Positions 45,153 to 54,198 of a DNA stretch of 64,000 nt are shown here, piece after piece. The notes under the pieces were generated by a model, which was not told the origin of the DNA, ran no database searches, and worked only from the letters and a program-made list of their open reading frames with translations. Origin of the DNA: Ekhidna lutea (GTDB lineage: Bacteria > Bacteroidota > Bacteroidia > Cytophagales > Cyclobacteriaceae); assembly GCF_900188325.1 (NCBI RefSeq), contig NZ_FZPD01000002.1, forward strand, positions 682,001 through 746,000, given 5' to 3'. Every line of letters begins with the position of its first letter. Positions within the stretch are counted from its first letter, which is position 1. A program made the position numbers and the translations under genes.

Positions 45153-47594
45153 ATGAAAACCTTTCGCTTCGTCCTATCATTAAGCATTACTCTAGCGCTA
45201 GGTATTGCACTCAATTCCAAAATTGAATCGATACCCCCACTCGGTAAATTTCTTAGCCCATTTCATGGATTCTGGCAAAATGCTGAGAATGAAGCAATCG
45301 ACATCCAATCCGCTTCGCAAGATAGTCTTACCGATAGCGTCAATGTATATTTTGATGAAATTCTCATCCCTCACGTATTTGCGAAAAATGAAAAAGACCT
45401 CTTCTTCACACAAGGATATGTCACGGCCTATCACAGATTATGGCAAATGGAGTTTCAGCTATATTCTGCAGCTGGCAGGCTGGCAGAAATCCTTGGACCA
45501 AGCATAGGCAATACAAGTCTTGTTGAAATTGACAGAAGAATGAGACGCATTGGATTGATGTATGGTGCCAAAAAATCTGAGGAGCTTTTCAAGAAAGAAG
45601 AGCCAGAAGTATATGCCCTTATAGAAGCATACACCGCTGGAGTGAATGCGTACATTCAATCGCTTGACTATAAAGATTATCCCATAGAGTATAAGCTGCT
45701 TGACTATAAACCGGAAGATTGGACAACACTAAAGTGTTTTCTCCTCATTTCCAATATGAATAATATGCTCTCACGAAGAGAGAGAGATTTGGAGCATACC
45801 AATGCAATAAAAAAATGGGGACGAGAAGTATTCAACACCTTGTATCCTGAACGGCCTGACACCATAGATCCTGTTATTCCAGCAGGCACTGAATTTAATT
45901 TTGAACCCATACAAGTTGAAAAACCGGATGTCACATTTCCGTTGGAATTTACAGAACCGCTTGTTGAAGGATCAAATGAGGATAATGGTAGCAATAGTTT
46001 TGTGGTCAATGGAGAAAAAACAGCGAATGGACGTGTTATACTCACCAATGAACCGGATCTTAGTTTGAACCTTCCAAGTATATGGTATGTAATGCACCTG
46101 AATAGTCCATCCCTAAATGTAATGGGAGCCACTTTACCAGGAGGACCAGGAGTAATCATAGGTTTTAATGATTCAATCGCCTGGGGAAATACGAATGCAA
46201 AAAGAGACTTGGTTGATTGGTACAAAATTCAATTTAAGGATCAATCACGCGAAGAGTACCTGTACAATGACAACTGGGTGCCTACGAAAAAAGTCATTGA
46301 GGAAATAAAGGTCAGGGGATCCTTTAGCTATTATGATACCATCGTTTACACTCATCATGGTCCGGTGGTTTACGATCGAAATTTAACTAGTGAAAAAAGT
46401 ACGGCTACCAACCTTGCAATGAAGTGGACAGCACATGAAGGCAGTAAAGAGATTAAAGCATTGTATTTGGGCAATAAAGCTGAGAATTATGATGAATTTG
46501 TTGAAGCATTCAGTTACTTCAGTGGCCCACCCCAAAACTATTCATACGCATCTGTCAATGGCGATATCGCGCTGTGGATTAATGGAAAGTTTCCGGTGAA
46601 ATGGGAAGAACAAGGTAAATTCTTAATGGATGGAAGTAATATCGATCATGAATGGAAAGCTTACATGCCGCAATCACACAACCTGCATGTAAAAAATCCA
46701 CCTCAAAATTTTGTGAGCTCTGCCAACCAACACCCAGCTGACTCGCTGTACCCCTACTATCAGTACGACTATCATTATGAATATTATCGGGGCAGAAGAA
46801 TCAATGACAGATTGAGAGTGATGGATAACATTGAGGTTCAGGATATGATGGATCTTCAGCATGATAATTTTAATTACAATGCATTCGAAGCACTTCCAAT
46901 GATGATGGATAGTCTGGACTCATCGTCGTTCACCGATCTGGAATGGGAATATTATAAAAAACTAAATAACTGGGATTACTTTAATGAACCTGACCGACAA
47001 GCCCCAACCATCTATGAAGTTTGGTGGAAAAAACTAAACAATAAGTTGTGGGATGAAATCGATAGCAGTGATGTTGCTTTATATCGACCCAATTGGTTCA
47101 ATACGGTTGAGATTCTAAAGAAGGAATCCGATTTCTTTATGATTGATAATCAATCGACCAGTATACGAGAAACGAGTGGAGACCTCTATAGGCTGACATT
47201 TAAAGAAACGATTGAATACCTTGAAGATTACCTTGAAACTGAGGGAAACACCCTGCTTTGGTACACATTTAAAAACACCACGATCAGACACCTACTTCGT
47301 ATAAGTCCATTCAACAGAAACAAGGTTAAAATTGGCGGCAACAGATCGATTGTAAATGCCGCTTCCAGTAGTCATGGTCCATCCTGGCGGATGGTAGTTG
47401 AGCTGGGTGATGGTGAGGTTAATGCCTGGGGAATTTATCCGGGAAGTCAGTCAGGTAATCCAGGCAATCCAACGTATGGTCATATGATTGATGGCTGGGC
47501 TAGTGGAGTGTATCATCCACTACTCTTTGAACCCAAAATCGATCAGAAAAATGATAAAATCATTCATAATATCACTTTAAAACCAGCAAAATGA
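45153..47594 (+). CDS. Penicillin acylase family (Ntn hydrolase)
   Basis: The 813-residue pro-enzyme has a membrane or signal segment in residues 5-25. A propeptide then leads to the autocatalytic junction NG-SNSFVVNG with Ser280 as the likely nucleophile. GGPGVIIGFND and downstream beta motifs (ANQHPADSLYPYY, NAASSSHGPSWRMVVELGDG) match PF01804. Members cleave amides such as beta-lactam side chains or N-acyl homoserine lactones, and substrate cannot be inferred. It overlaps the small membrane gene by 4 nt and diverges from the PglC-like gene. Confidence 0.9.
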   Translation: MKTFRFVLSLSITLALGIALNSKIESIPPLGKFLSPFHGFWQNAENEAIDIQSASQDSLTDSVNVYFDEILIPHVFAKNEKDLFFTQGYVTAYHRLWQMEFQLYSAAGRLAEILGPSIGNTSLVEIDRRMRRIGLMYGAKKSEELFKKEEPEVYALIEAYTAGVNAYIQSLDYKDYPIEYKLLDYKPEDWTTLKCFLLISNMNNMLSRRERDLEHTNAIKKWGREVFNTLYPERPDTIDPVIPAGTEFNFEPIQVEKPDVTFPLEFTEPLVEGSNEDNGSNSFVVNGEKTANGRVILTNEPDLSLNLPSIWYVMHLNSPSLNVMGATLPGGPGVIIGFNDSIAWGNTNAKRDLVDWYKIQFKDQSREEYLYNDNWVPTKKVIEEIKVRGSFSYYDTIVYTHHGPVVYDRNLTSEKSTATNLAMKWTAHEGSKEIKALYLGNKAENYDEFVEAFSYFSGPPQNYSYASVNGDIALWINGKFPVKWEEQGKFLMDGSNIDHEWKAYMPQSHNLHVKNPPQNFVSSANQHPADSLYPYYQYDYHYEYYRGRRINDRLRVMDNIEVQDMMDLQHDNFNYNAFEALPMMMDSLDSSSFTDLEWEYYKKLNNWDYFNEPDRQAPTIYEVWWKKLNNKLWDEIDSSDVALYRPNWFNTVEILKKESDFFMIDNQSTSIRETSGDLYRLTFKETIEYLEDYLETEGNTLLWYTFKNTTIRHLLRISPFNRNKVKIGGNRSIVNAASSSHGPSWRMVVELGDGEVNAWGIYPGSQSGNPGNPTYGHMIDGWASGVYHPLLFEPKIDQKNDKIIHNITLKPAK

Positions 47595-47962
47595 AACTAA
47601 TCATCCGATTGATTGTCATAGGAGCATTGACCTATTTTCTGTCCCCATTTACCATGTGGTGGGTTGTTATGTTGATTGCTTTTTTAGTTTGTTATGTCTC
47701 TCCTTCTTCTGGTTTAAATGCCTTTGTTGCAGGTTTTCTGGGAGTAGGACTGGTGTGGATGGGACATGCATGGAATCTTGATGTACAGAATGACTCTGCC
47801 TTCAGTTCCATTACTGCTGAGATTATGCAAATTGGTGACCCAATACTTTTAGTTTTCGCAACAGGGTTGATTGGTGGTCTTGCAGGAGGTTTTGCTGCAT
47901 TATCCGGAACAACCTTCCGTCAGCTGTTTATCAAACCAAAGCAGAGAAGCCTATACAGCTAG
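47591..47962 (+). CDS. Small hydrophobic membrane protein, unassigned
   Basis: The 123-residue protein has three or four membrane helices (LIVIGALTYFLSPFTMWWVV, FVAGFLGVGLVWMGHAWNL, LVFATGLIGGLAGGFAALSG) with a Gly-rich final helix. I do not recognise the family. The 4-nt overlap with the acylase suggests co-translation and a possible partner role. It is convergent with the DUF4920 gene, sharing four bases. Confidence 0.7.
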   Translation: MKLIIRLIVIGALTYFLSPFTMWWVVMLIAFLVCYVSPSSGLNAFVAGFLGVGLVWMGHAWNLDVQNDSAFSSITAEIMQIGDPILLVFATGLIGGLAGGFAALSGTTFRQLFIKPKQRSLYS

Positions 47963-48390
47963 CTTTCTTTTATCAATACCCCTTTTGCCACGAATGAAAT
48001 AGTTTTTCTCATGGATTCATCATATTCTTTGCCTCCATCCTCAGCATAATGCCGTGCTACATCTTCATCTAGTATTTCTTTGCTGGCCTCTCCTTCTATA
48101 ACCACTTCCCTGCCATTCACATCTTTAGGTACAAAAAAACCATAATCCTTAAATGTGATCCGAATGTTTTCACCGGATTCATTTTTAAGTGTCATCCAGC
48201 ATCCTTTCATCTGGCAAACCTCTTCTATTGTACCCTGAACTTTGAATGATTTTTTTTCTTCCCCTACCATTCCCAAAAATTCATCTGTAGAAATGGCATT
48301 TTCAGCACTTATTTCATCGCCGTGACTTGAAAACTTTTCACTAGGCGCTGCACATGCAATGGCCACAAGTAGTATGATAATGAACCGCAT
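47959..48390 (-). CDS. DUF4920 lipoprotein
   Basis: This 143-residue protein has a lipobox (LVAIACAAP) and an OB-like DUF4920 core (FKVQGTIEEVCQMKGCWMTLKN, then RITFKDYGFFVPKDVNGREVVIEG). The CQMKGCW motif has paired Cys that could bind a metal or form a disulfide. Function is unknown. It is monocistronic, with an AT-rich upstream region. Confidence 0.85.
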   Translation of the reverse strand: MRFIIILLVAIACAAPSEKFSSHGDEISAENAISTDEFLGMVGEEKKSFKVQGTIEEVCQMKGCWMTLKNESGENIRITFKDYGFFVPKDVNGREVVIEGEASKEILDEDVARHYAEDGGKEYDESMRKTISFVAKGVLIKES

Positions 48391-48557
48391 AATATTTTTC
48401 TTTTCTGCGAAGATAGTTCGCTACTAATTATTTCGATTAATCAATTGGTAAATAATTTGATTTATTGTCTATAACTGTATTAATATCAGACAATTAACTG
48501 CAATAAAATAAATAATAAAAAAAATCCTTTAGTTATGTGTAATTTAAAATAAATAAC

Positions 48558-48565
48558 TATATTTG
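48558..48565 (+). promoter_or_regulatory. Bacteroidota -7 box TATATTTG
   Basis: Exact TAnnTTTG match, 26 bp before the ATG of the small lipoprotein gene. The -33 element is weak (TTATG region near 48533). The surrounding 200 bp (48391-48591) is very AT-rich and otherwise empty. Confidence 0.5.
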
Positions 48566-48591
48566 AATCATCATTAAAACCAGATTGAGTT

Positions 48592-48750
48592 ATGAAAAGA
48601 AAACTATTTACAGCTCTTCTCTTAGTAGGAGCATTTGCGTTTACATCATGCCAGGAAGACGCAGCTATGGATGAAATTGTAGAAGATATTGAATTGAATC
48701 AGACATCTGATCCTGACGATCATACCGATCCCCCGGGTGGTGGTGGCTAA
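48592..48750 (+). CDS. 52-residue lipoprotein with Asp/Pro/Gly tail
   Basis: MKRKLFTALLLVGAFAFTSC is a clean lipoprotein signal with lipobox FTSC. The mature 33 residues are acidic and end in DPDDHTDPPGGGG. It has its own promoter motif and terminator, so it is a real, probably abundant, transcript. Small lipoproteins with such tails occur in Bacteroidota, with no assigned function. The downstream gene encodes a periplasmic TPR protein; an interaction is possible but unproven. Confidence 0.7.
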   Translation: MKRKLFTALLLVGAFAFTSCQEDAAMDEIVEDIELNQTSDPDDHTDPPGGGG

Positions 48751-48778
48751 AATTGGTCAGTTCATCTAATTCATAAAG

Positions 48779-48808
48779 ACGCCAGCATTAGTGTTGGCGT
48801 TTTTTTTT
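48779..48808 (+). terminator. Intrinsic terminator after the small lipoprotein gene
   Basis: ACGCCAGCA, loop TTAG, TGTTGGCGT, then eight or more T residues. It separates the small lipoprotein from the TPR gene, which starts 30 bp further on. Confidence 0.85.
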
Positions 48809-48837
48809 ATATTGCAACAAGAAACAGTTAAGTTCTA

Positions 48838-50097
48838 ATGCGGATAATCTCAACCGTTCTAATACTCCTATCATTTTTTGGAACTTCATCAGCTGCTGAT
48901 AAGGTGGAAGAATCAATAAGTTCCATTATTGAGATAATGAAATCGCATACCGATTCAGCTATTACATTAAGTCATAAGCTTTTAGATGAGGCGAAATCTG
49001 ATAATCACGAGTATGGTATTGTTCAGTCAAACTTCATTTTGGGATATATACATGATAAGTTGCAGGTGGATTACGGTAAAGCCATAGTTTATTATCTAGA
49101 AGCTATCCGATATGCAGAAGATTCATCGTATCCAGATGTGCAGAAAAATCTTATCTCGCTTTATAAAAATTGCGGTGTAATCTATAGAAAGTTCAAAGCC
49201 TTTGATTTATCAATAGAATATTATCAAAAAGGACTCGATCTTGCCAAGTATGTTGACAATCATAAACAGATTATTAGCATTTCATACAATATGGCAGGAT
49301 TATTTAACGAAATGCGTAATGATGAAATGGCAATTAAACTTTTAAACCAGGTTTCTGAATTAGTTTCACCGGAACATCCATATTTTTTTGATATTAATAA
49401 CAGGCTTTCTCAAATATACCTTGACAACAAAAAATATTCAGAAGCGTATGTTCTTGCTTTAAAAATTTTAAATCAAGGATCTCCATCTCAGAAAGAATTA
49501 ATTGATACCTATCAGATTTTAGGCAGAGTAGAATTGTCTGCAAAAAATTTCACTAATGCTGACAAGTGGTTTAATCGGGCAATCGATACTGCTAAAACTA
49601 TTAATGATAGGTTTTATAAAGAAAAAGCACTTTTTGAAACATTCGTAGATAAAGGAAATTTATATACAGCTCAAGAAAACACAAATGCTGCCTTAGCATT
49701 TTACCATCACGCAGAAGATTTAATCCCCCAGCTTGATCAAAAACCACAAACTTTTAGTGTCCTGAAATTAATAGCTAATTTATATTTTGATGAAGGCAAT
49801 TATAATGTGTCAAAAAAATATGAAGATCTGTATTCTGCAAACCTCAACAACTACTTGAATCTACAAGAAGAAATCCAGAGCATTGACAAACGCTATAATA
49901 TGGATTTGATTACCAAGCGCTATTTTGATGAGGTTGCTAAACAAGAAAAAATTGCTTCTATATTGTTTTATTCAAGACTAATTTCAGGTAGTCTCCTGGC
50001 CCTCCTTTTGTTTACAATAGGTTTCAATTGGTACCAGAAAGTACGCCTTAGAAGAAGCATCATTAAGGATTTAGTAGACCTACAAGTCCTGAAGTAA
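48838..50097 (+). CDS. TPR protein with signal peptide and C-terminal membrane helix
   Basis: The 419-residue protein has a signal peptide, tetratricopeptide repeats across about residues 30-345 (units such as AIVYYLEAIRYAE, SIEYYQKGLDLAK, ADKWFNRAIDTAK, ALAFYHHAEDL), a coiled stretch and a membrane helix near 385-402. A short basic tail follows (KVRLRRSIIKDLVDLQVLK). Many Bacteroidota TPR-TM proteins continue into a histidine kinase or HTH domain; this one stops, so it is a truncated relative or uses a separate partner. Its base composition is visibly more AT-rich than neighbours. Confidence 0.82.
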   Translation: MRIISTVLILLSFFGTSSAADKVEESISSIIEIMKSHTDSAITLSHKLLDEAKSDNHEYGIVQSNFILGYIHDKLQVDYGKAIVYYLEAIRYAEDSSYPDVQKNLISLYKNCGVIYRKFKAFDLSIEYYQKGLDLAKYVDNHKQIISISYNMAGLFNEMRNDEMAIKLLNQVSELVSPEHPYFFDINNRLSQIYLDNKKYSEAYVLALKILNQGSPSQKELIDTYQILGRVELSAKNFTNADKWFNRAIDTAKTINDRFYKEKALFETFVDKGNLYTAQENTNAALAFYHHAEDLIPQLDQKPQTFSVLKLIANLYFDEGNYNVSKKYEDLYSANLNNYLNLQEEIQSIDKRYNMDLITKRYFDEVAKQEKIASILFYSRLISGSLLALLLFTIGFNWYQKVRLRRSIIKDLVDLQVLK

Positions 50098-50553
50098 TCA
50101 GACTTTCAGTTTTAACTTTTGTTTAAGAACATTCAGCATGCCCTCTTGTCTTTCGTGAAGTAGAATGAGTTTATTCTTTTGTTCCGTGGTTTCATCCATC
50201 ATAAAATTAACCAACTCCTCAAGTTCAGACACTTCGTGAGATTCAGGTTGTTCCAGGCGCATTTTAACAAATAACTCCCGTATTCTGGCTTGAAGATTCA
50301 CATGAGTAGGAGCGATTTCCGCGGAAGTTACGATATCATCATTCCACATAGAACCTTCACCCTTGATCAGCCATTCGGCGTTTAACTTGTCATACGTTTT
50401 CAGGATGTTGAGGATGAGGTCAAAGCTTGGCTTGCTTCTTCTCCCTTTAATAATATTGAAAATGACCGTTACACTTACCTCCAAACTTTCTGAGAAAGAT
50501 GTGGGGTTCATATCTAGCACCCTAATCAATTTATGGATACGGTCATTTATCAT
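50098..50553 (-). CDS. XRE-type helix-turn-helix protein
   Basis: The ATG at 50553 (MINDRIHKLIRVLDMNPTSF) gives 151 residues. The helix-turn-helix lies at about 8-65 (SFSESLEVSVTVIFNIIKGRRSKPS). A coiled C-terminal part follows (LQARIRELFVKMRLEQ, EQKNKLILLHERQEG), likely for dimerisation. A longer frame from 50622 would read through a terminator hairpin and is rejected. It is convergent with the TPR gene. Confidence 0.85.
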   Translation of the reverse strand: MINDRIHKLIRVLDMNPTSFSESLEVSVTVIFNIIKGRRSKPSFDLILNILKTYDKLNAEWLIKGEGSMWNDDIVTSAEIAPTHVNLQARIRELFVKMRLEQPESHEVSELEELVNFMMDETTEQKNKLILLHERQEGMLNVLKQKLKLKV

Positions 50554-50583
50554 AAGATAAAAGTAATAAATAGTTTTTAAAGC

Positions 50584-50617
50584 AAAAAAAAAGAAGGGTT
50601 GCTTAGGGCAACCCTTC
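50584..50617 (-). terminator. Intrinsic terminator for the quinone oxidoreductase transcript
   Basis: GAAGGGTTGC (50593-50602), 5-nt loop, GCAACCCTTC (50608-50617); on the minus strand the 10-bp stem is followed by nine T residues. It sits between the oxidoreductase and the XRE gene. Confidence 0.85.
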
Positions 50618-50770
50618 ATCATTAAGAACCAGCTATGGAAAATAGATACTCACTATCTATGTTTCGAATTTATAAGGTTTTGACAACCTAACAAAGGATT
50701 TTGTATTTTTTTTTATCAAATGATAATGTAAAAGAGTTGTCAGAGATAAAAATCAACTTTCGTTAAATAA

Positions 50771-51778
50771 CTATAATTTGACGACTAACTTCCCAGTAGA
50801 TTGACGTGATTCCATGAATGCATGCGCTTCCGGTAACTCTGAAAAATCAAAAATTCGACCAACTACCGGCCGCAAATCATGATCTTTTGTAAATAAAAAT
50901 AACTCTTCCCATATATCTGATGTTAGCTCTTTATTAGCGGTTAAATAACCTATATGGGAGGCAAATACGCCCTTACTTTCAGTCGCCATCTTCATCATAT
51001 TTACTTTAGGAGCATCTCTGTAAGTTTTGATCCATGAAAAAGGATTCCAGATTTTCAGATTCATACTGGCAAAGCCAATTACAACCAACCGCCCAAACGG
51101 GGCAAGTAATTTCATACTCTTTTTGAAAACTTCCCCTCCCACTGTCTCCAAAACACAATCTACCTGACCACCATCAGCTATTATCTCTTGATAAAAATCT
51201 TTTTCACGGTAGTTGATGGGTTTACCACCCAGGCTTTCTATTAACTTGAGCTTATCATCTTTACTTGCGGTTCCATAAACCTCACACCCCAATGCGCTTG
51301 CAATCTGAACCGCGGCAGTGCCTACTCCACCTGCTGCCGCCTGGATCAACACTCTCTCCCCTCGCTCAACCCGACACATTTTCTTCAAACCAACCCATGC
51401 AGTCATAAAGTTGACAAGGTAGGCTGCATTTTCCTCTGGTGTAAATCCATCAAATGCAGGGAAGCACAAATGCTCAGGAGCGCAGGTATATTCTGCATAA
51501 GAACCATGCTGCTGACCAACGATTACCTTGTCTCCTACTTTGAAACTGCTTACACCCTCTCCTACCTGAGTCACCTCTCCATAGCATTCCATTCCCATTA
51601 CATATGGTTTTTTAGGTGCCCAGCTATATTGCCCTTTTCTGGATAAAATTTCAGCGTAATTAATTCCAATCGCTTCTACTTTCACCTTTACTTCTCCGGC
51701 TGCTGCAGTAGGCTCATTAATTTCTTCGATTTTTAAAATCTTAGGCTTCCCTGTTCTTCGTAGTTGGTATACTTTCAT
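50771..51778 (-). CDS. Zinc-independent quinone oxidoreductase (MDR family)
   Basis: The 335-residue protein has the MDR fold: GroES-like domain (ILSRKGQYSWAPKKPYVMGMECYGEV in pieces) and Rossmann NADP-binding motif AAAGGVGTAAVQIASALG. It lacks the zinc-ligand Cys/His cluster and so resembles NADPH:quinone oxidoreductases (QOR). It likely reduces quinones or enals with NADPH. It diverges from the AhpD-like gene over an 84-bp gap. Confidence 0.88.
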   Translation of the reverse strand: MKVYQLRRTGKPKILKIEEINEPTAAAGEVKVKVEAIGINYAEILSRKGQYSWAPKKPYVMGMECYGEVTQVGEGVSSFKVGDKVIVGQQHGSYAEYTCAPEHLCFPAFDGFTPEENAAYLVNFMTAWVGLKKMCRVERGERVLIQAAAGGVGTAAVQIASALGCEVYGTASKDDKLKLIESLGGKPINYREKDFYQEIIADGGQVDCVLETVGGEVFKKSMKLLAPFGRLVVIGFASMNLKIWNPFSWIKTYRDAPKVNMMKMATESKGVFASHIGYLTANKELTSDIWEELFLFTKDHDLRPVVGRIFDFSELPEAHAFMESRQSTGKLVVKL

Positions 51779-51862
51779 TCGTAACTTGTCTGACGTTTCG
51801 TATGATTGAATAATGAGCTGGCAATTTAATGCTTTAACTTCACGACAATAACAAACTGGAAA

Positions 51863-52198
51863 ATGAAAGAGACTTATTACAACAAAGAGGACTTAAAAAA
51901 ATTTGGCGAAATAACTGAATGGCAAAAAGAACTGGGCGACAAGTTTTTTGATTATTACAATAGCGTATTTAAAGAAGGAGCTCTGACCGCAAGAGAAAAA
52001 TCACTTATCGCACTGGCAGTTTCTCATGCAGTCCAGTGCCCGTATTGTATTGATGCATACACTACTGATCTTCTGAAAAAAGGAGTAGATGAAGAGCAAA
52101 TGATGGAGGCCGTGCATGTTACCGCTGCAATTAAAGGTGGTGCTGCTTTGGTTCATGGTGTTCAAATGATGAACCAGGTGAATGATAAATTAATGTAA
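51863..52198 (+). CDS. AhpD-like carboxymuconolactone decarboxylase protein (arsenosugar-associated)
   Basis: The 111-residue all-helical protein has the AhpD-type Cys59-Pro-Tyr-Cys62 with an upstream His (AVSHAVQCPYCIDAYTTDLL). This thioredoxin-like CxxC pair can reduce peroxides or disulfides. In other genomes this subfamily sits beside ArsS radical SAM proteins and is named an arsenosugar-biosynthesis-associated peroxidase-like protein. Here it is 2 nt upstream of that gene. Confidence 0.87.
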   Translation: MKETYYNKEDLKKFGEITEWQKELGDKFFDYYNSVFKEGALTAREKSLIALAVSHAVQCPYCIDAYTTDLLKKGVDEEQMMEAVHVTAAIKGGAALVHGVQMMNQVNDKLM

Positions 52199-52200
52199 GA

Positions 52201-53238
52201 ATGCTTAAATCTCTTAAACGACAAAATCACAAACTATCTTCTCCGGAGGGACAAATTGAAGTACTTGATGATGCGGAATCAATCAACATTCCAAGTTTCG
52301 AGGACAAAATGGCCGACATTGGCTTTTCACAATTTAAGCCTACCGGAATAGAAATATTTCAGGTGAATGTTGGTAAGATGTGTAACCAGGTGTGTGCACA
52401 TTGTCATGTAGATGCAGGTCCGGACAGAAAGGAAATCATGACAAAAGAGACAATGCAGCAGTGTCTGGATGCAATTGAAGGTACTGATATTAAGATTGTA
52501 GACCTAACTGGTGGGGCTCCCGAAATGAATCCACATTTCAGGTGGTTTGTTGAAGAGCTAAGAGCTATTGGTAAAGATGTGATTGTAAGATGTAATCTGA
52601 CTATCATTCTTGCAAATCCAAAATACAATGACCTACCTGAGTTTTTCAAAAAGCACAAAGTAAATGTAGTATCAAGCCTGCCCTACTTTACTGCAAAACG
52701 CACCGATGCTCAACGTGGTGATGGTGTGTTTGACAAATCAATTAAAGCACTTCAAATGCTCAATGCAGTTGGGTACGGCAAGGAAGGCACAGACCTTAAA
52801 TTGGATCTCGTTTATAATCCGGCCGGTGCATTTCTACCAGGTGATCAGGAGACGCTAACTGCACAATTTAAGCGTAAACTCCTGGAATATGATATTGAGT
52901 TCAATGACCTCTTTGCGATTACAAACCTTCCGGTTAGTCGTTTTCTGGAGTACTTGGTCAAAACTGAAAAATATGAAGACTATATGCATGAGCTAGTAAA
53001 CGCATTTAATCCTGCGGCAGCAGCCGGAGTAATGTGTCGAAACACTTTGAGCGTAAGCTGGGATGGCTATCTTTACGACTGTGATTTCAATCAGATGCTG
53101 GAGCTAAAAGTAAATGCTCCAAGTCACATAAGTGAGTTTGATTTGAAAGCTCTGTCTAACAGAGAAATTATCCTAAACCAACACTGTTACGGTTGCACCG
53201 CTGGAGCAGGGTCTAGCTGTGGTGGAGCGACTACATAA
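52201..53238 (+). CDS. arsS: Radical SAM protein, arsenosugar biosynthesis ArsS type
   Basis: The 345-residue protein has the radical SAM cluster Cys61-x3-Cys65-x2-Cys68 (KMCNQVCAHCHVDAGP), the GGAPEMN motif, and the C-terminal HCYGCTAGAGSSCGGATT with Cys329, Cys332 and Cys340. These are the signatures of the ArsS/rSAM family with the DUF3641 C-terminal domain. Some relatives end in selenocysteine, but here the tail is plain Cys. It should add a 5'-deoxyadenosyl group to dimethylarsinate. No ArsM methyltransferase is visible in this window. Confidence 0.9.
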   Translation: MLKSLKRQNHKLSSPEGQIEVLDDAESINIPSFEDKMADIGFSQFKPTGIEIFQVNVGKMCNQVCAHCHVDAGPDRKEIMTKETMQQCLDAIEGTDIKIVDLTGGAPEMNPHFRWFVEELRAIGKDVIVRCNLTIILANPKYNDLPEFFKKHKVNVVSSLPYFTAKRTDAQRGDGVFDKSIKALQMLNAVGYGKEGTDLKLDLVYNPAGAFLPGDQETLTAQFKRKLLEYDIEFNDLFAITNLPVSRFLEYLVKTEKYEDYMHELVNAFNPAAAAGVMCRNTLSVSWDGYLYDCDFNQMLELKVNAPSHISEFDLKALSNREIILNQHCYGCTAGAGSSCGGATT

Positions 53239-53253
53239 TATCTGAGTTCATAA

Positions 53254-54120
53254 ATGAAGACAATCAGAATTGGGGGAGTGCCAGAACACTTCAACCTGCC
53301 TATTCATTTAGCCATTGAAAATGAATGGTTCAGTAAAGAGGACATTCAATTAACCTGGAAAGACTTTCCGGGCGGGTCCGGATACATGAAGGAGGCTTTA
53401 AGAAAAGATGAAGTGGACATTTGTATTCTCTTGACTGAGGGAATTGTCACTGATATTCTAAAAGGAAACCCTTCCAAAATTGTAAGCGGCTATGTGAAGA
53501 CCTCTTTGACCTGGGGAATCCATACACACACACGCATTCCTATGCCAGAATCAGAATCCATATTTGACAAGAAGATTGCCATCAGCCGATTTGGTTCCGG
53601 ATCACACCTCATGCCGATTGTGAATGCTATGATGAAAGATCAGCGCATTGAAGAAGAACAATTTGTACAGGTGAAAGATGTGAATGGTGGAATCGATGCA
53701 CTTGAAAATGGGGATGCAGAAATTTTCTACTGGGAAAAATTTACCACGAAACCTTACGTGGAAAAAGGTCTGCTAAAAAAAGTAGATGAGTTTATTTCTC
53801 CCTGGCCATGTTTCATGATAGCTGCTACCAATAAGATCATTGAATCAGATCCAGCTACTTTAAGCAGAGTCTTAAAAATCATTCACAATGCCAATCAAAA
53901 TTTCATGAATCTCGAAAATGCTGTTCAGCTGGTCTCTGACCGATATGGCCTTACTACTAAGGATGCAGAAAGATGGTATCATGCTACGGAGTGGTCCACA
54001 AATGGATGGGTAAGCAACAAAATGCTTGAAGGTGTGCTTTACTCGCTACGCGAAGCTAAAATTGTGGAGGATGCAAAAACCACAAGAGGTATTATTTGGG
54101 AACGAAACGCAAAAAATTAA
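53254..54120 (+). CDS. Substrate-binding-domain protein without signal peptide
   Basis: The 288-residue protein begins directly with a periplasmic-binding-protein fold II (TIRIGGVPEHFNLPIHLAIE, then EVDICILLTEGIVTDILKG). No signal peptide or lipobox is visible, so it is cytosolic. It resembles proteins related to thiamine-precursor or nitrate/taurine binding domains, e.g. the Ca3427-like group. It lies 15 nt after arsS, so it may handle a metabolite in the same pathway; there is no direct evidence. Confidence 0.75.
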   Translation: MKTIRIGGVPEHFNLPIHLAIENEWFSKEDIQLTWKDFPGGSGYMKEALRKDEVDICILLTEGIVTDILKGNPSKIVSGYVKTSLTWGIHTHTRIPMPESESIFDKKIAISRFGSGSHLMPIVNAMMKDQRIEEEQFVQVKDVNGGIDALENGDAEIFYWEKFTTKPYVEKGLLKKVDEFISPWPCFMIAATNKIIESDPATLSRVLKIIHNANQNFMNLENAVQLVSDRYGLTTKDAERWYHATEWSTNGWVSNKMLEGVLYSLREAKIVEDAKTTRGIIWERNAKN

Positions 54121-54151
54121 AAAAAGCCTCTGCTGCAAGCAACAAAGACTT
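54119..54151 (-). terminator. Intrinsic terminator downstream of the pentapeptide-repeat gene
   Basis: On the minus strand a 13-bp stem including three G-U pairs (arms 54139-54151 and 54124-54136) is followed by a T-run given by A54119-54125. It lies 48 nt after the stop of the gene at 54199. Confidence 0.7.
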
Positions 54152-54198
54152 TTATGAGTCACGAGTTGGTATCGTGGTATATATAAATATGAAGAGAA

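Noticed and set aside
50554-50622. N-terminal extension of the XRE gene
   Set aside because: It would translate the terminator hairpin of the upstream oxidoreductase; the ATG at 50553 aligns with the helix-turn-helix start.
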